From assembly GCA_014237465.1 (NCBI GenBank), contig JABZFM010000006.1, positions 370,095 to 434,094 of the forward strand: 64,000 bases of DNA. Reading direction: 5' to 3'. This stretch comes from Desulfobacteraceae bacterium. GTDB taxonomy: Bacteria; Desulfobacterota; Desulfobacteria; Desulfobacterales; Desulfosalsimonadaceae. Below are positions 23,553-31,380 of the stretch, piece after piece (position 1 is the stretch's first letter; each line of letters begins with the position of its first letter). Under the pieces are notes generated by a model, which was not told where the DNA came from, did no database searches, and saw only the letters and a list, made by a program, of their open reading frames with translations. The position numbers were made by a program, and so were the translations under genes.

Positions 23553-24267
23553 TCAAAATGCCCTTATTTTTGATGATTTTTTCGAACCTGAGCACTTCTC
23601 CCTCTGAAAGTTCGAGAATCCAGTTCCCCCAACTCCGTGCCAAATCTATGTCATGCGTTACCATCAGAGTTGTTACGTTGTTTTTATTAATCCAGGAATG
23701 CATCCATTTTAGGATATAATTTTTTACATCTGCATCAAGGTTTGCCACGAATTCGTCCAATAGAAGAATATGCGGTTTACGCATAACAGCCATCATGATG
23801 GCCACCTGCTGACGTTGCCCCCCGGACAACTCTGAAACCGGCGTATTATCAAATGAATCAAACCGACTTCGAAGGCCGGTTTCTTCCAGGAATTCATATA
23901 TTTCATGCTTAAATCGTCGTTTGGGAAGAGAATACATAAATCCTGAATGTTTTGAAAATACCAGGCTCAGATTTTCCATCGGAGTCATGGAACCCACAAC
24001 GCCCAACCCCACATCCTGAAAAACACCGACAATATTTAATTTTTGATTCTCAATGGGTTTACCGTCAATCAAAATTTCCCCATTATCCCGAGGGAACACC
24101 TGGCGTAAGCAATTAAGCAATGTTGTTTTGCCTGAGCCATTTTGCCCAACAATACAAAGAATATCACCTCTGTCGAGTTCGAATGATACGCCTTGGAGTG
24201 CATTAATCTGGCGACCACCTGGTGTCAGGAACTGCTTATGAAGATTGTTTATTTCAAGAAAAGCCAT
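23545..24267 (-). CDS. ABC transporter ATP-binding protein, 240 aa
   Basis: The start is the ATG at 24267, two bases after the permease stop and behind AAGGATG; a longer frame to 24333 lacks support. Motifs are complete: Walker A GQNGSGKT, Q-loop VFQDVGLG, signature ELSGGQRQQ, Walker B ILLLDEF, and H-loop VTHD. It pairs with the permease and PF04392-type binding protein next to it as the ATPase of a TrpXYZ-like importer at the inner membrane. Confidence 0.9.
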   Translation of the reverse strand: MAFLEINNLHKQFLTPGGRQINALQGVSFELDRGDILCIVGQNGSGKTTLLNCLRQVFPRDNGEILIDGKPIENQKLNIVGVFQDVGLGVVGSMTPMENLSLVFSKHSGFMYSLPKRRFKHEIYEFLEETGLRSRFDSFDNTPVSELSGGQRQQVAIMMAVMRKPHILLLDEFVANLDADVKNYILKWMHSWINKNNVTTLMVTHDIDLARSWGNWILELSEGEVLRFEKIIKNKGILNG

Positions 24268-24269
24268 AT

Positions 24270-25166
24270 TTACATCCTTATCTGTTCCAGGATAGAGGGC
24301 TGTCCTGTCTTCCTTATGCTGGCAAACCAGCAAAATCCAATTACTATCAATGACGTAACTAAATCCAAGCCACCATCAGGAATGCCAAAGTTAAGCGCCA
24401 TAAGCCGGACCAGTTGCAGTATCAAAGTCCCTCCAAAGCATGCAACAAGTGACCAATGGAGCCTTCTCGTCGGGATCAGCGCGTCGCTTAACATTATTGC
24501 GGCAATTGCTGATATTGCAACTCCCTGGCCCATGTTGATACTCGCGTAACCTGACCGCTGAGACAGAAGAACTGCTGCAAAGCCGACCAACCCGTTCGCC
24601 AACCCCAAACCCACAATATCCCATAACAGCAGATTGTGGTTTAACTCTTTGCATAAAGAAGGATTTTCTCCACGAACACGTAAAATATAACCGCCTCCAG
24701 TTTGAAAAAACAGGTGTAATTTCATGACCAGAATAGAAAAAACGAGCAGAACCCCAATGATGCCTATGGATAGAGGTGAACTCAAAAAAAAGAAAATGTC
24801 CTGAAGTACCCACCCTTCGGGTAGGCTGGTACTTGGCTTTCCGGCAAGAAGAAGACCGCCGGAAAAACACATTGTCATTGTTAATATAGAGGCAAGAATA
24901 GTTGGAAGGCGCACCTTGTTGGCTAAAAAAGCGGTAACCGCCCCTGTAAACACTCCCGCAAAAAGACCGGATAACAAACCCAGCCATGGTGATCCTGTTT
25001 TGATGAGCACCATTCCGCCAATAATGGCTGAAAAACCAAAACCACCTTCTGATGTCAGGTCTGGAAACCGAACAATGCGAAAAGAGATGTATACCCCTAT
25101 TGTTACAATAGAAAAAAGGAGTGCCGTTTCAAAAGTATACAGAAGTTGGATTATTATGGGATTCAT
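24270..25166 (-). CDS. ABC transporter permease, TrpY-like, 298 aa
   Basis: Eight or so hydrophobic segments span the protein (for example ALLFSIVTIGVYISFRI, SIGIIGVLLVFSILVM, LVTSLIVIGFCWFASI). The family-typical FPDLTSEGGFGFSAIIGGM and GYASINMGQGVAISAIAAIM loops identify the permease that accompanies PF04392 binding proteins. Its ATG overlaps the stop of the binding-protein gene by four bases. Known relatives import tryptophan or other small amino-acid-like or branched solutes. The ligand here is unknown. Confidence 0.85.
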   Translation of the reverse strand: MNPIIIQLLYTFETALLFSIVTIGVYISFRIVRFPDLTSEGGFGFSAIIGGMVLIKTGSPWLGLLSGLFAGVFTGAVTAFLANKVRLPTILASILTMTMCFSGGLLLAGKPSTSLPEGWVLQDIFFFLSSPLSIGIIGVLLVFSILVMKLHLFFQTGGGYILRVRGENPSLCKELNHNLLLWDIVGLGLANGLVGFAAVLLSQRSGYASINMGQGVAISAIAAIMLSDALIPTRRLHWSLVACFGGTLILQLVRLMALNFGIPDGGLDLVTSLIVIGFCWFASIRKTGQPSILEQIRM

Positions 25167-26170
25167 TCAGATACCCTTTTCCCATCCTGCTTCCATGAAG
25201 CAGGAAGCTCTAAGTTAAATTTCAATATTTGAATTTCATTATAGAAAAGTTGGAATTCATCTGCTAACCGGATAGGCATATCCGATGGAGATTTATTATT
25301 TTGAAATATATCAGCTGCCATTTCAGCTGAAATACGGCCGAGCGCCTCATAGTCAAAACCGACTGAAAAGATAGCTCCTTTCTTTACGGTGCCTTCATCG
25401 CAATTGAACACAGGTATTTTGAGTTCATTAGTGGTCTTAATCAGAAGCGGAAATGCACTTTGCACAGTAGCATCAGTGGGAGCATATAAAGCATCTATTT
25501 TTCCAATAAGTGAGACAAGGGTCTGTTTAATCTCATTTTGCCCGGAAATCGTGGTACTTACCGTGGTAAGTCCTCTTTTTTGGCATTCCTTCTTGAACCG
25601 GGCAACAATAATGCCGGAGTTGTCCTCCGAGGGGTTGTAAATAATGCCTATACGATTGGCATTCGGCATGATTTCACCAAGGCGATCAAGTTGCGCATCT
25701 ACTGGGCTCAAATCACTGGTTCCTGTAATATTCCTGCCTGGGCGCTCCCAGGATTCAACAAGGCCTGTAGAAACCGGGTCTGTAGCAGCGCCTAACACAA
25801 TGGGCAAAGTAGATGTCTTCTTTGCCAGAGATTGGGCCAGATTTGTACCAATAACAAAAACAAGATCATACCCTTCCGTTGCAAACTTTTGAGCCATCTG
25901 CTCAGTTTTTGAGGCATCACCCTCCGGGACCATTGTAATAAATTGAACTCTCCCGGAAAGACTTTGATCTAAATGGGCTCGGAAAGAATCAGCCATCGCA
26001 TCCAACACGGGATGACGAACCACTTCAAAAATGCCGACCTTATATATTCTGTCGGATGATGTTTCAGAATGAATTCCAGATGGTGGCGTTTTGTATAGGC
26101 CAAAAAAAATTATCCCTGCGACCAAAAGAACAATAACAACTATTCCCCCAATCCATTTTCCAAGTTTCAT
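25163..26170 (-). CDS. ABC transporter substrate-binding protein (PF04392 type), 335 aa
   Basis: TAAAGGAGGACATAG precedes the ATG. Residues 6-27 form an uncleaved or signal-anchor hydrophobic helix without a lipobox cysteine. The mature part has the type-1 periplasmic fold landmarks YKVGIFEVVRHPVLDAM, GYDLVFVIGTNLAQSL, LPIVLGAATDPV, NRIGIIYNPSEDNS and GAIFSVGFDYEALGR. This is the TrpX/PF04392 family. With the two genes downstream it makes a complete importer. Its place in an operon with signalling proteins suggests that the imported compound is a cue or a pathway precursor. Confidence 0.88.
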   Translation of the reverse strand: MKLGKWIGGIVVIVLLVAGIIFFGLYKTPPSGIHSETSSDRIYKVGIFEVVRHPVLDAMADSFRAHLDQSLSGRVQFITMVPEGDASKTEQMAQKFATEGYDLVFVIGTNLAQSLAKKTSTLPIVLGAATDPVSTGLVESWERPGRNITGTSDLSPVDAQLDRLGEIMPNANRIGIIYNPSEDNSGIIVARFKKECQKRGLTTVSTTISGQNEIKQTLVSLIGKIDALYAPTDATVQSAFPLLIKTTNELKIPVFNCDEGTVKKGAIFSVGFDYEALGRISAEMAADIFQNNKSPSDMPIRLADEFQLFYNEIQILKFNLELPASWKQDGKRVSE

Positions 26171-26190
26171 ACTCTATGTCCTCCTTTAAA

Positions 26191-27177
26191 TTAATCTGCC
26201 TGACACATGACCAAATATTCGGAATAAGACGGTCCTTCCGGTAGCGTCTTGATTGTTATATCCTTAAACCCACTCATCTGCAATGAGGTCATGATTTCTT
26301 TTCGAGTCATGATATAGCCAAGATTAGTCCCGTTTAATCCTGTGCTGATCTCGAAAAGATCTATTCCTTCGGGTGCTCCATTGTCATCGTCACGCAGAAA
26401 TATAACAATGACGAGGTAACCTCCATTCTTAATAAAAGACCTTATCTTTCGCAACCACACAGGCAATTTTTGTTTTGATGAATATTCAAGCAAATGACCG
26501 CAATAGGCAGCATCAAATTCACTGGATGTTTCCCATTTAAGAAAATCACCAGCGGTCCATCTGAAATTTTCCGTCTCACCAAATATTTCCCTGGCAGATA
26601 ACACAATTTCATCGTAGTCAAGTGCAATTATATTGATGTTTTTATCTTGCCGGGCCAATCGCCGACAAAAACATGATGGCCCAGCACCAATATCAAGAAT
26701 TTGACCTTTTAAATAAGATCCACATTCATGTTCAAGAAAATCCAAGTATGGTTCAGAAATTGCTTTCATTGACATCAAGTATGATTTACAGAAATCCTTG
26801 TCCTTGATTTTTTGACGATGAAAATTGATACTTTTACCAGATTTCATTGCCTCCGGTAAATGCATCCAGGATTCGAAACAATGGAAATGATAACCCGCAA
26901 AGGCTTTCAGTGTGCGGTCACTCTCAGCGGTCATTCCCGATTCTGTCAGAGAATATAAACCGTAATTAGAGGTCACAAGACCGTATTGACTTAGAATTGT
27001 TAACACGGCACTAAGCCAATCCCGAGCAAGAGAAAGCTCAGATGACAGAAGATCCAGCGAAACTGCTTTTTCCTGACTTTTAAGGGCAGATAAAATCCCC
27101 AAATGAATGGCGGTCGCTATAATGCGTGAACGCTTATATGCCCTAATTTCATTATATAATTCTTCTAAGGCATTCAT
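26191..27177 (-). CDS. SAM-dependent methyltransferase with N-terminal dimerisation domain, 328 aa
   Basis: The start is the ATG at 27177, which overlaps the previous stop (ATGA); an open frame extends 12 codons further upstream without support. Residues 1-90 form a winged-helix dimerisation domain (SRIIATAIHLGILSALKS, LVTSNYGLYSLTESG). Residues about 160-330 are a class I methyltransferase with motif I GQILDIGAGPSC, an acidic strand end IIALDYDEI and FDAAYCGHLLEYS. This is the layout of natural-product O- or C-methyltransferases. Paired with another methyltransferase upstream. Confidence 0.8.
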   Translation of the reverse strand: MNALEELYNEIRAYKRSRIIATAIHLGILSALKSQEKAVSLDLLSSELSLARDWLSAVLTILSQYGLVTSNYGLYSLTESGMTAESDRTLKAFAGYHFHCFESWMHLPEAMKSGKSINFHRQKIKDKDFCKSYLMSMKAISEPYLDFLEHECGSYLKGQILDIGAGPSCFCRRLARQDKNINIIALDYDEIVLSAREIFGETENFRWTAGDFLKWETSSEFDAAYCGHLLEYSSKQKLPVWLRKIRSFIKNGGYLVIVIFLRDDDNGAPEGIDLFEISTGLNGTNLGYIMTRKEIMTSLQMSGFKDITIKTLPEGPSYSEYLVMCQAD

Positions 27178-28160
27178 ATTTTGTTCTCCGCGGACGCATA
27201 GAGAAGTTTCCATCCTATCCAGAATCCTTCATCATCTGTATTACAATAGCCAAGATATCTTTCTACAGCATCGAGAATCCATTTTATGAAATCTGGGGGC
27301 ATCAAATCCGGAGCATTATATTGCTTGGTTCCTATGCTGAAAAGAGTGTGAATAAACCAGGCCGCTTCATTCGAATTTTTGAAATACCAGGGCGTAAAAT
27401 GAATTCCTGTTTTGATGTTTGTATACCCTGCACGTTGCAATAAGTTTGACAAACTATTCTCAGATTCAAAAAATGCGATGTGGGGCATAATGCTTTCGTT
27501 TGTAACAAATTCTTCAAAAAATATAGCCGGTTCTGGATTTGATTCAGATATCAGTTGAAATGGCATAGGGGACAGCCGGGAATGTTCTGATGCAATATTA
27601 TTAAAATCATCCAAGTTGGGCAATCCCTGAAATTTTTCGTGCTGAATTGCTTGGCCTCTTGCTGGGACATCCCCTACAACGATTCGGCCCCCATCTTTAA
27701 TTAAATGCCTCCACTTGGAAAGACAATCAATTCGATACTCGATAACTTTGTTTTTATCAAACTGAGAATAATTTTCCGGCAAAAGATGATGTAAACCGGC
27801 CAATGTAATAACTCTATCATATTTGGAGATGATTAAGTTGCCTACTTCTGGTTGAGCGGCATCGCATTTTGAATAATGAGAAATACCCGATTTCTTTGGT
27901 AACGGTTCTGCCATTTTGTCAATAGCGTGAACTGTTTCAAATGGTTCCCCAAGGTAATCGGAGACAAATCCGGTGCCAGACATCATATCCAGGAGAACCC
28001 CCTTCGAAGGACCTGTATAAGCAGCAAGAGGTAAAAGTTCCAAAATTCTACATTTGCCCAATTCAGCCATGGCCTCGGCGTAACGCTCCTCTCGGGCTTT
28101 CAAATTGTTGTCTGCTTCCACGATTTCATTGCTCTCTGTTGCATGTATGTTCAAAGTCAC
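27174..28160 (-). CDS. Class I SAM-dependent methyltransferase, 328 aa
   Basis: A GTG at 28160 is the likely start, but it lies only a few bases after the predicted promoter -10 block (28178-28171), so the mRNA may be nearly leaderless; an internal ATG at 28070 is the alternative. Motif I is VLLDMMSGTGFVSDYLG, followed by VHAIDKMAE and YDRVITLAGLHHLLP. The C-terminal part (ESENSLSNLLQRAGYTNIK, AAWFIHTLF) is typical of ubiquinone/natural-product methyltransferase relatives. It is the first gene of the operon that ends with the sigma-like gene. Confidence 0.75.
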   Translation of the reverse strand: MTLNIHATESNEIVEADNNLKAREERYAEAMAELGKCRILELLPLAAYTGPSKGVLLDMMSGTGFVSDYLGEPFETVHAIDKMAEPLPKKSGISHYSKCDAAQPEVGNLIISKYDRVITLAGLHHLLPENYSQFDKNKVIEYRIDCLSKWRHLIKDGGRIVVGDVPARGQAIQHEKFQGLPNLDDFNNIASEHSRLSPMPFQLISESNPEPAIFFEEFVTNESIMPHIAFFESENSLSNLLQRAGYTNIKTGIHFTPWYFKNSNEAAWFIHTLFSIGTKQYNAPDLMPPDFIKWILDAVERYLGYCNTDDEGFWIGWKLLYASAENKI

Positions 28161-28170
28161 CTCTCGTTTA

Positions 28171-28216
28171 TATTATACGATTTTTTCTCAAAAAAATCTG
28201 ACAACTCCTGACAAAA
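28171..28216 (-). promoter_or_regulatory. Bipartite promoter-like element, copy P2
   Basis: Read on the - strand: TTTTGTCAGGAGTTGTCAGA (28216-28197), 18 nt starting with seven T, then GTATAATA (28178-28171). Block sequences and the 18-nt distance match P1 and P3. It faces the methyltransferase/ABC/signalling operon, whose first start codon is at 28160. A 30-nt palindrome abuts its upstream end. Confidence 0.65.
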
Positions 28217-28242
28217 TAATCATTTTTAAAAATGATTATTTT
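28213..28242. promoter_or_regulatory. Perfect 30-nt palindrome, candidate operator
   Basis: The 15-nt arm AAAATAATCATTTTT is followed directly by its exact reverse complement. It overlaps the first four bases of P2 and so lies where an activator or repressor dimer would bind. It could also fold as a hairpin in RNA read from the + side. Confidence 0.6.
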
Positions 28243-28260
28243 TAAAATTAATTTTTATAA

Positions 28261-28304
28261 CATTTACGACAAAGTCATGGATGTTCCTGAAAACTCCTGA
28301 CAAA
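28261..28304 (-). promoter_or_regulatory. Degenerate promoter-like element
   Basis: On the - strand TTTGTCAGGAGTTTTCAGG (28304-28286), then 18 nt, then GTAAATG (28267-28261). It keeps the spacing and the upstream box of P2 but has a poor -10 block. It is either an extra binding site upstream of P2 or a worn copy. Confidence 0.4.
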
Positions 28305-28450
28305 TATTGCGGAAATCTTATTCATTTATGATAACTAACTGAATTTAAATAAAAAGAGAACCGATTCTGTATTTCTTAAGTGTTCATAAATCATTGAATG
28401 ATTTCCAGTGTCAAAAAAATCTTTATCCATTCCAATAAAAAAATTAAGAG

Positions 28451-28490
28451 TCAGGATTCTTCAGCAATGAAAACGATAGTCACGTAAACA
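28451..28490 (+). promoter_or_regulatory. Degenerate promoter-like element on the + strand
   Basis: TCAGGATTCTTCAGC (28451-28465), 18 nt, then GTAAACA (28484-28490). Block order and both distances match P3, but the -10 block is weak. It points toward the envelope operon. Confidence 0.3.
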
Positions 28491-28703
28491 ATTTGCGATA
28501 ACTTTTAAAACACTATCATCCGATTAAATACTGTGGACCAAATGAAAACTTTTATAATTTAGGTGCGATACAGCGGAAAATCTTGTCTTGATTATATTGC
28601 CGTTAGAAAGTTTTTCAGCGACTCTCAGGTGGAGGCTTATTTTTATTGTATATGGAGTATCAACAAAAAGATTTTCCGGTTAAATCAAAATGAATAAAAA
28701 GTG

Positions 28704-28811
28704 ATGAGTAATCGTATGACCATAACTGATAGCCTGAAAAATAGATTTGGAAAAGGCCGCTTGATCATTGGTTTTAATAAACAACTAACAGAGTTTCACG
28801 GGGAAGATTAA
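28704..28811 (+). CDS. Possible 35-aa peptide or coding remnant
   Basis: ATG at 28704 with a weak AAAAAGTG upstream; the product includes MTITDSLKNRFGKGRLIIG and ends just before the P3 promoter. DSLKNRFGKG resembles the C-terminal region of Y-family polymerases or transposases, so it may be a fragment. It is the only frame I could support in the 917-bp gap 28161-29077, which otherwise holds the regulatory elements listed separately. Confidence 0.25.
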   Translation: MSNRMTITDSLKNRFGKGRLIIGFNKQLTEFHGED

Positions 28812-28814
28812 ATC

Positions 28815-28858
28815 TTTTCAGGAAATGTCAGACGTTATTTGGGAAAAGCTGTATAGTA
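28815..28858 (+). promoter_or_regulatory. Bipartite promoter-like element, copy P3
   Basis: TTTTCAGGAAATGTCAGA (28815-28832), 18 nt, then GTATAGTA (28851-28858). Compared with P1 on the other strand, 17 of 18 bases of the upstream block match and the spacing is identical. It points to the envelope operon beginning at 29078, leaving a leader of about 210 nt. Confidence 0.65.
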
Positions 28859-28973
28859 CACAGGCGATGTGCGAGTAAAAAATTTTCACTGGAATTTTGA
28901 TTAATAAATTGAAAAGAGTTGAGCATATGATGAATTAATAACCCAACATTATTATTAGCCGAAAGGGAGCTAG

Positions 28974-29050
28974 CCCCGATTAGGCCTTTAAAAACGGTTG
29001 AGCCGAAACAATACTTCTCTTCCAACCGTTTAATAAGGTTTATTGCGGGG
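28974..29050 (+). terminator. Leader hairpin resembling a terminator/attenuator
   Basis: Nested arms CCCCG (28974-28978)/CGGGG (29046-29050), CCTT (28985-28988)/AAGG (29035-29038) and AAACGGTTG (28992-29000)/CAACCGTTT (29023-29031) make one long stem, followed by TTTCTTATTT. It lies between P3 and the ribosome-binding site AAAGGGGGG of the 29078 gene. It could terminate transcription conditionally. The upstream part (28949-28986) also has small complementary blocks, but I do not recognise a known riboswitch. Confidence 0.5.
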
Positions 29051-29077
29051 TTTCTTATTTAAAGGGGGGATATAGAC

Positions 29078-29461
29078 ATGGGCAAATCAGCCATGAAAAG
29101 AAAAAAAAGTCGTCGTAAATACCTCGGAAAGTTGGCCGTAAAAGATCCTTCAAAGTTTAATTTTGAATGGGCAAAACGCCTCGATAGCTGGTCTTTGGAG
29201 GCTGTAAAGTATGCTGGCCTCATCAATAGTAATGGCATCCCTGTTTCATCGGTTTTTGATCTTGTTGACCGGGCATTAGATGAATTAAAGGCCTGCGGCG
29301 AAGAAGCAGTGTTGCTTGAAGGAGATAAAACCAGGGAGACCATGATGGATTCATGCTGCCGGGCAGTCGCAAAAGTTATCGATCATCGCATTTATCGCCC
29401 TATCAACGCCCAATCTAATTATCAGCTTATGACTCAGGGTACACATAAACCGGCAAGATAA
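29078..29461 (+). CDS. Hypothetical protein, 127 aa
   Basis: A strong AAAGGGGGG lies before the ATG. The first 20 residues are extremely basic (KRKKSRRKYLGK) and the remainder is helical, with no membrane segment, so the protein is cytoplasmic and may bind nucleic acid or acidic partners. I do not recognise the family. It is the first gene of the envelope operon, 64 bp before the lipoprotein gene. Confidence 0.6.
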   Translation: MGKSAMKRKKSRRKYLGKLAVKDPSKFNFEWAKRLDSWSLEAVKYAGLINSNGIPVSSVFDLVDRALDELKACGEEAVLLEGDKTRETMMDSCCRAVAKVIDHRIYRPINAQSNYQLMTQGTHKPAR

Positions 29462-29525
29462 TGTAATTAAACTGAATGAAGAAAAGAAACATTGGTTACA
29501 ATAATTATAAAAAAAGGAGGAGAAC

Positions 29526-29978
29526 ATGAAGTCAATCATGAAACAAGCGATTTTATTCATCGTTATTTTGTCAATTTTTCCGGGCTGCAGCGCCAACAAA
29601 TTCATGTTTGGAGACAACAAGGCAACAGTCCAGAAAACAGAACAGGCTGATCAAACGGTAAATCTCGCGTTAGCCTATCACGACCAGGGTGATTTTGGAA
29701 AAAGTGCCGAGCTGTTTATGAAAGCTGCGGACCTGTACAAGGAAACCAAAAGTGAAGAAATGGAACGCCGGACATTGATCGCCGCGGCCAAATGTTATCT
29801 CAAGTGCAGCAAAAATCAGGAGTTTCAGGTGGCCGTTGCCCGGCTGAAGGTATTGACAAATCACAAAGAAATGCCATTGGCGGAGGTTCAATTTCTCACG
29901 AACCTCTCGGACCAGATGCTGCGGCGACAATTGAGTTATCCGGTCCAGAAGTCCTGGCGGGTAGTTTTTGGATATTAA
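29526..29978 (+). CDS. TPR-like lipoprotein, 150 aa
   Basis: AAAGGAGGAGAAC precedes the ATG. The signal peptide ends in SIFPGCSAN, a lipobox-like site with the cysteine near residue 21. The mature part has an ALAYHDQGDFGKSAELFMKA helix pair typical of a tetratricopeptide repeat, then RRTLIAAAKCYLKC. Likely anchored in the inner or outer membrane as an assembly partner for the ExbB/ExbD-like proteins that follow. Confidence 0.75.
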   Translation: MKSIMKQAILFIVILSIFPGCSANKFMFGDNKATVQKTEQADQTVNLALAYHDQGDFGKSAELFMKAADLYKETKSEEMERRTLIAAAKCYLKCSKNQEFQVAVARLKVLTNHKEMPLAEVQFLTNLSDQMLRRQLSYPVQKSWRVVFGY

Positions 29979-29997
29979 AAAGAAAAGGGAGACCAAA

Positions 29998-30945
29998 ATG
30001 AAAAAACTCAGACATCATTTACAAAAACCTTACGCCGTTGCTTTTATTGTTTTCCTGTTATCACCTTGCATCATATTTGCCGATGAGCGGATCGGCAACC
30101 TGGTATTCAACGCGATGCAGAAAATCCAGGAGAATCATCAATCCTTTGTAGTGGAGGTGCAAACCATTAAAAACGCCCGAAAGGCAGCAGTTAGAGAAAG
30201 AAATGCCTCAAAAAAGAATTTTCAAGACAGTAAAAGAGATTCGCTTGACCGGAAAGAGTTTCATGCTGAATTCTGCTACGCCCAGGCTAAATACTACCGT
30301 GCGCTGCATGATGAGGTAAAATTAACGAATCAGATCTCATATAAACAACTGGGTGTATTAAATAGCCTTAATGACTCGATCAAATCCGGAGAATCCGAGA
30401 TTAATTCACAAGGTGCTGTCGCTATCCTGGAAGCAACAAAACCTTTTTTGGAAAACGGTAGGTCATTGATGAATTCGCTGGCAAAAAGTCGCAATATGAT
30501 TTCAGATCCGGTCATTAACTCAAAGCTAACCTCAGCATATCAAACAGCAAAAATGCTATCGAACTATATCGACCATATTGAAAAAAACAAACTGAACAAG
30601 AACATGCAGAAGGCGGCATTGCAGCAGAAAGTTCATGAACTCATCGATCAACTCAATTCGTTGTATGCCCAGACCGATATTCTGATGGCGATGATTCAGG
30701 ACAAAACAACAGTGCTTAAGATGATCAATCAACTAGCTGCATCTGAAATGGGAATGTGGGCTCTGACAGATGGGAAAAAAATGATCAATGAAATGACAGA
30801 AAACATCATCGATCCTATGATGCAGGAGTATTATGAAGCGGATGAAGATCTGGATATCCTGACCGATGAAGTGCTTGGCGGTGGCGATAATGATCTCTAT
30901 GCCAGCCCGTCTATCTCACAAAAATGGACAAAAGCCGATTTTTAA
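29998..30945 (+). CDS. Exported coiled-coil protein, 315 aa
   Basis: The start is the ATG at 29998 with AAGGGAGA upstream; a 10-codon longer frame overlaps the previous gene. A signal peptide covers about residues 1-30 (FIVFLLSPCIIFADE). The rest is almost fully helical with heptad-like patterns, then an acidic C-terminus (EYYEADEDLDILTDEV). No known domain. Probably a periplasmic structural component of the envelope assembly encoded by this operon. Confidence 0.65.
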   Translation: MKKLRHHLQKPYAVAFIVFLLSPCIIFADERIGNLVFNAMQKIQENHQSFVVEVQTIKNARKAAVRERNASKKNFQDSKRDSLDRKEFHAEFCYAQAKYYRALHDEVKLTNQISYKQLGVLNSLNDSIKSGESEINSQGAVAILEATKPFLENGRSLMNSLAKSRNMISDPVINSKLTSAYQTAKMLSNYIDHIEKNKLNKNMQKAALQQKVHELIDQLNSLYAQTDILMAMIQDKTTVLKMINQLAASEMGMWALTDGKKMINEMTENIIDPMMQEYYEADEDLDILTDEVLGGGDNDLYASPSISQKWTKADF

Positions 30946-30960
30946 TAGGAGGGAAAGACC

Positions 30961-31380
30961 ATGCGTAAAATAATTTTATATGTAGTCGTTTTTTTTGTTG
31001 GATTCACTTCAATCGCTGCCGGCGCGTCGTGTTATTCAGATAGAGTTGTCACCAGGTGGATTGAGGAACGGGATGAACTTGCTGTTCAGGTGCTTCAGAA
31101 ATGGGCAAAAGGTGCGTCGGTTGATGAGCTAACACCTGCAATCGCCACCATCATTTCAAATGAATTACTGACATGCAGCAAATGCAGAAATGACGTTGAT
31201 TTTGTCAAAGAAAAACTGATCCTGTTAAACAGCACAACCGAACCCAGAATCGAAACCGTACCTGCAATCATTTTAAAGCATTATATAGGAAATGATCTGC
31301 TGTCACCTCATAGACAGTTTCCTTACACACCACCTAAAAAAAGCAAGGGAGAAACTAAAGATGATGGCACATATTTCTAA
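30961..31380 (+). CDS. Small exported protein with paired cysteines, 139 aa
   Basis: AGGAGGGAAAGACC precedes the ATG. The signal peptide is MRKIILYVVVFFVGFTSIAA with cleavage near GAS. The mature domain has a Cys near the new N-terminus and a CSKC pair about residue 73-76, suggesting a disulphide or metal site. It is periplasmic by prediction. The end overlaps the ExbB-like gene by 20 bp. Family unknown. Confidence 0.65.
   Translation: MRKIILYVVVFFVGFTSIAAGASCYSDRVVTRWIEERDELAVQVLQKWAKGASVDELTPAIATIISNELLTCSKCRNDVDFVKEKLILLNSTTEPRIETVPAIILKHYIGNDLLSPHRQFPYTPPKKSKGETKDDGTYF

Noticed and set aside
17851..28832. The TCTGACAT...CCTGAAAA copies considered as transposon terminal inverted repeats around 11 kb
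   Set aside because: Additional copies in both orientations within 28.2-28.9 kb, and the fixed 18-nt distance to a GTATA block, fit promoters better.
28859..29077. Leader considered as a c-di-GMP (GEMM) or cobalamin riboswitch
   Set aside because: The conserved core sequences of those classes are not present.
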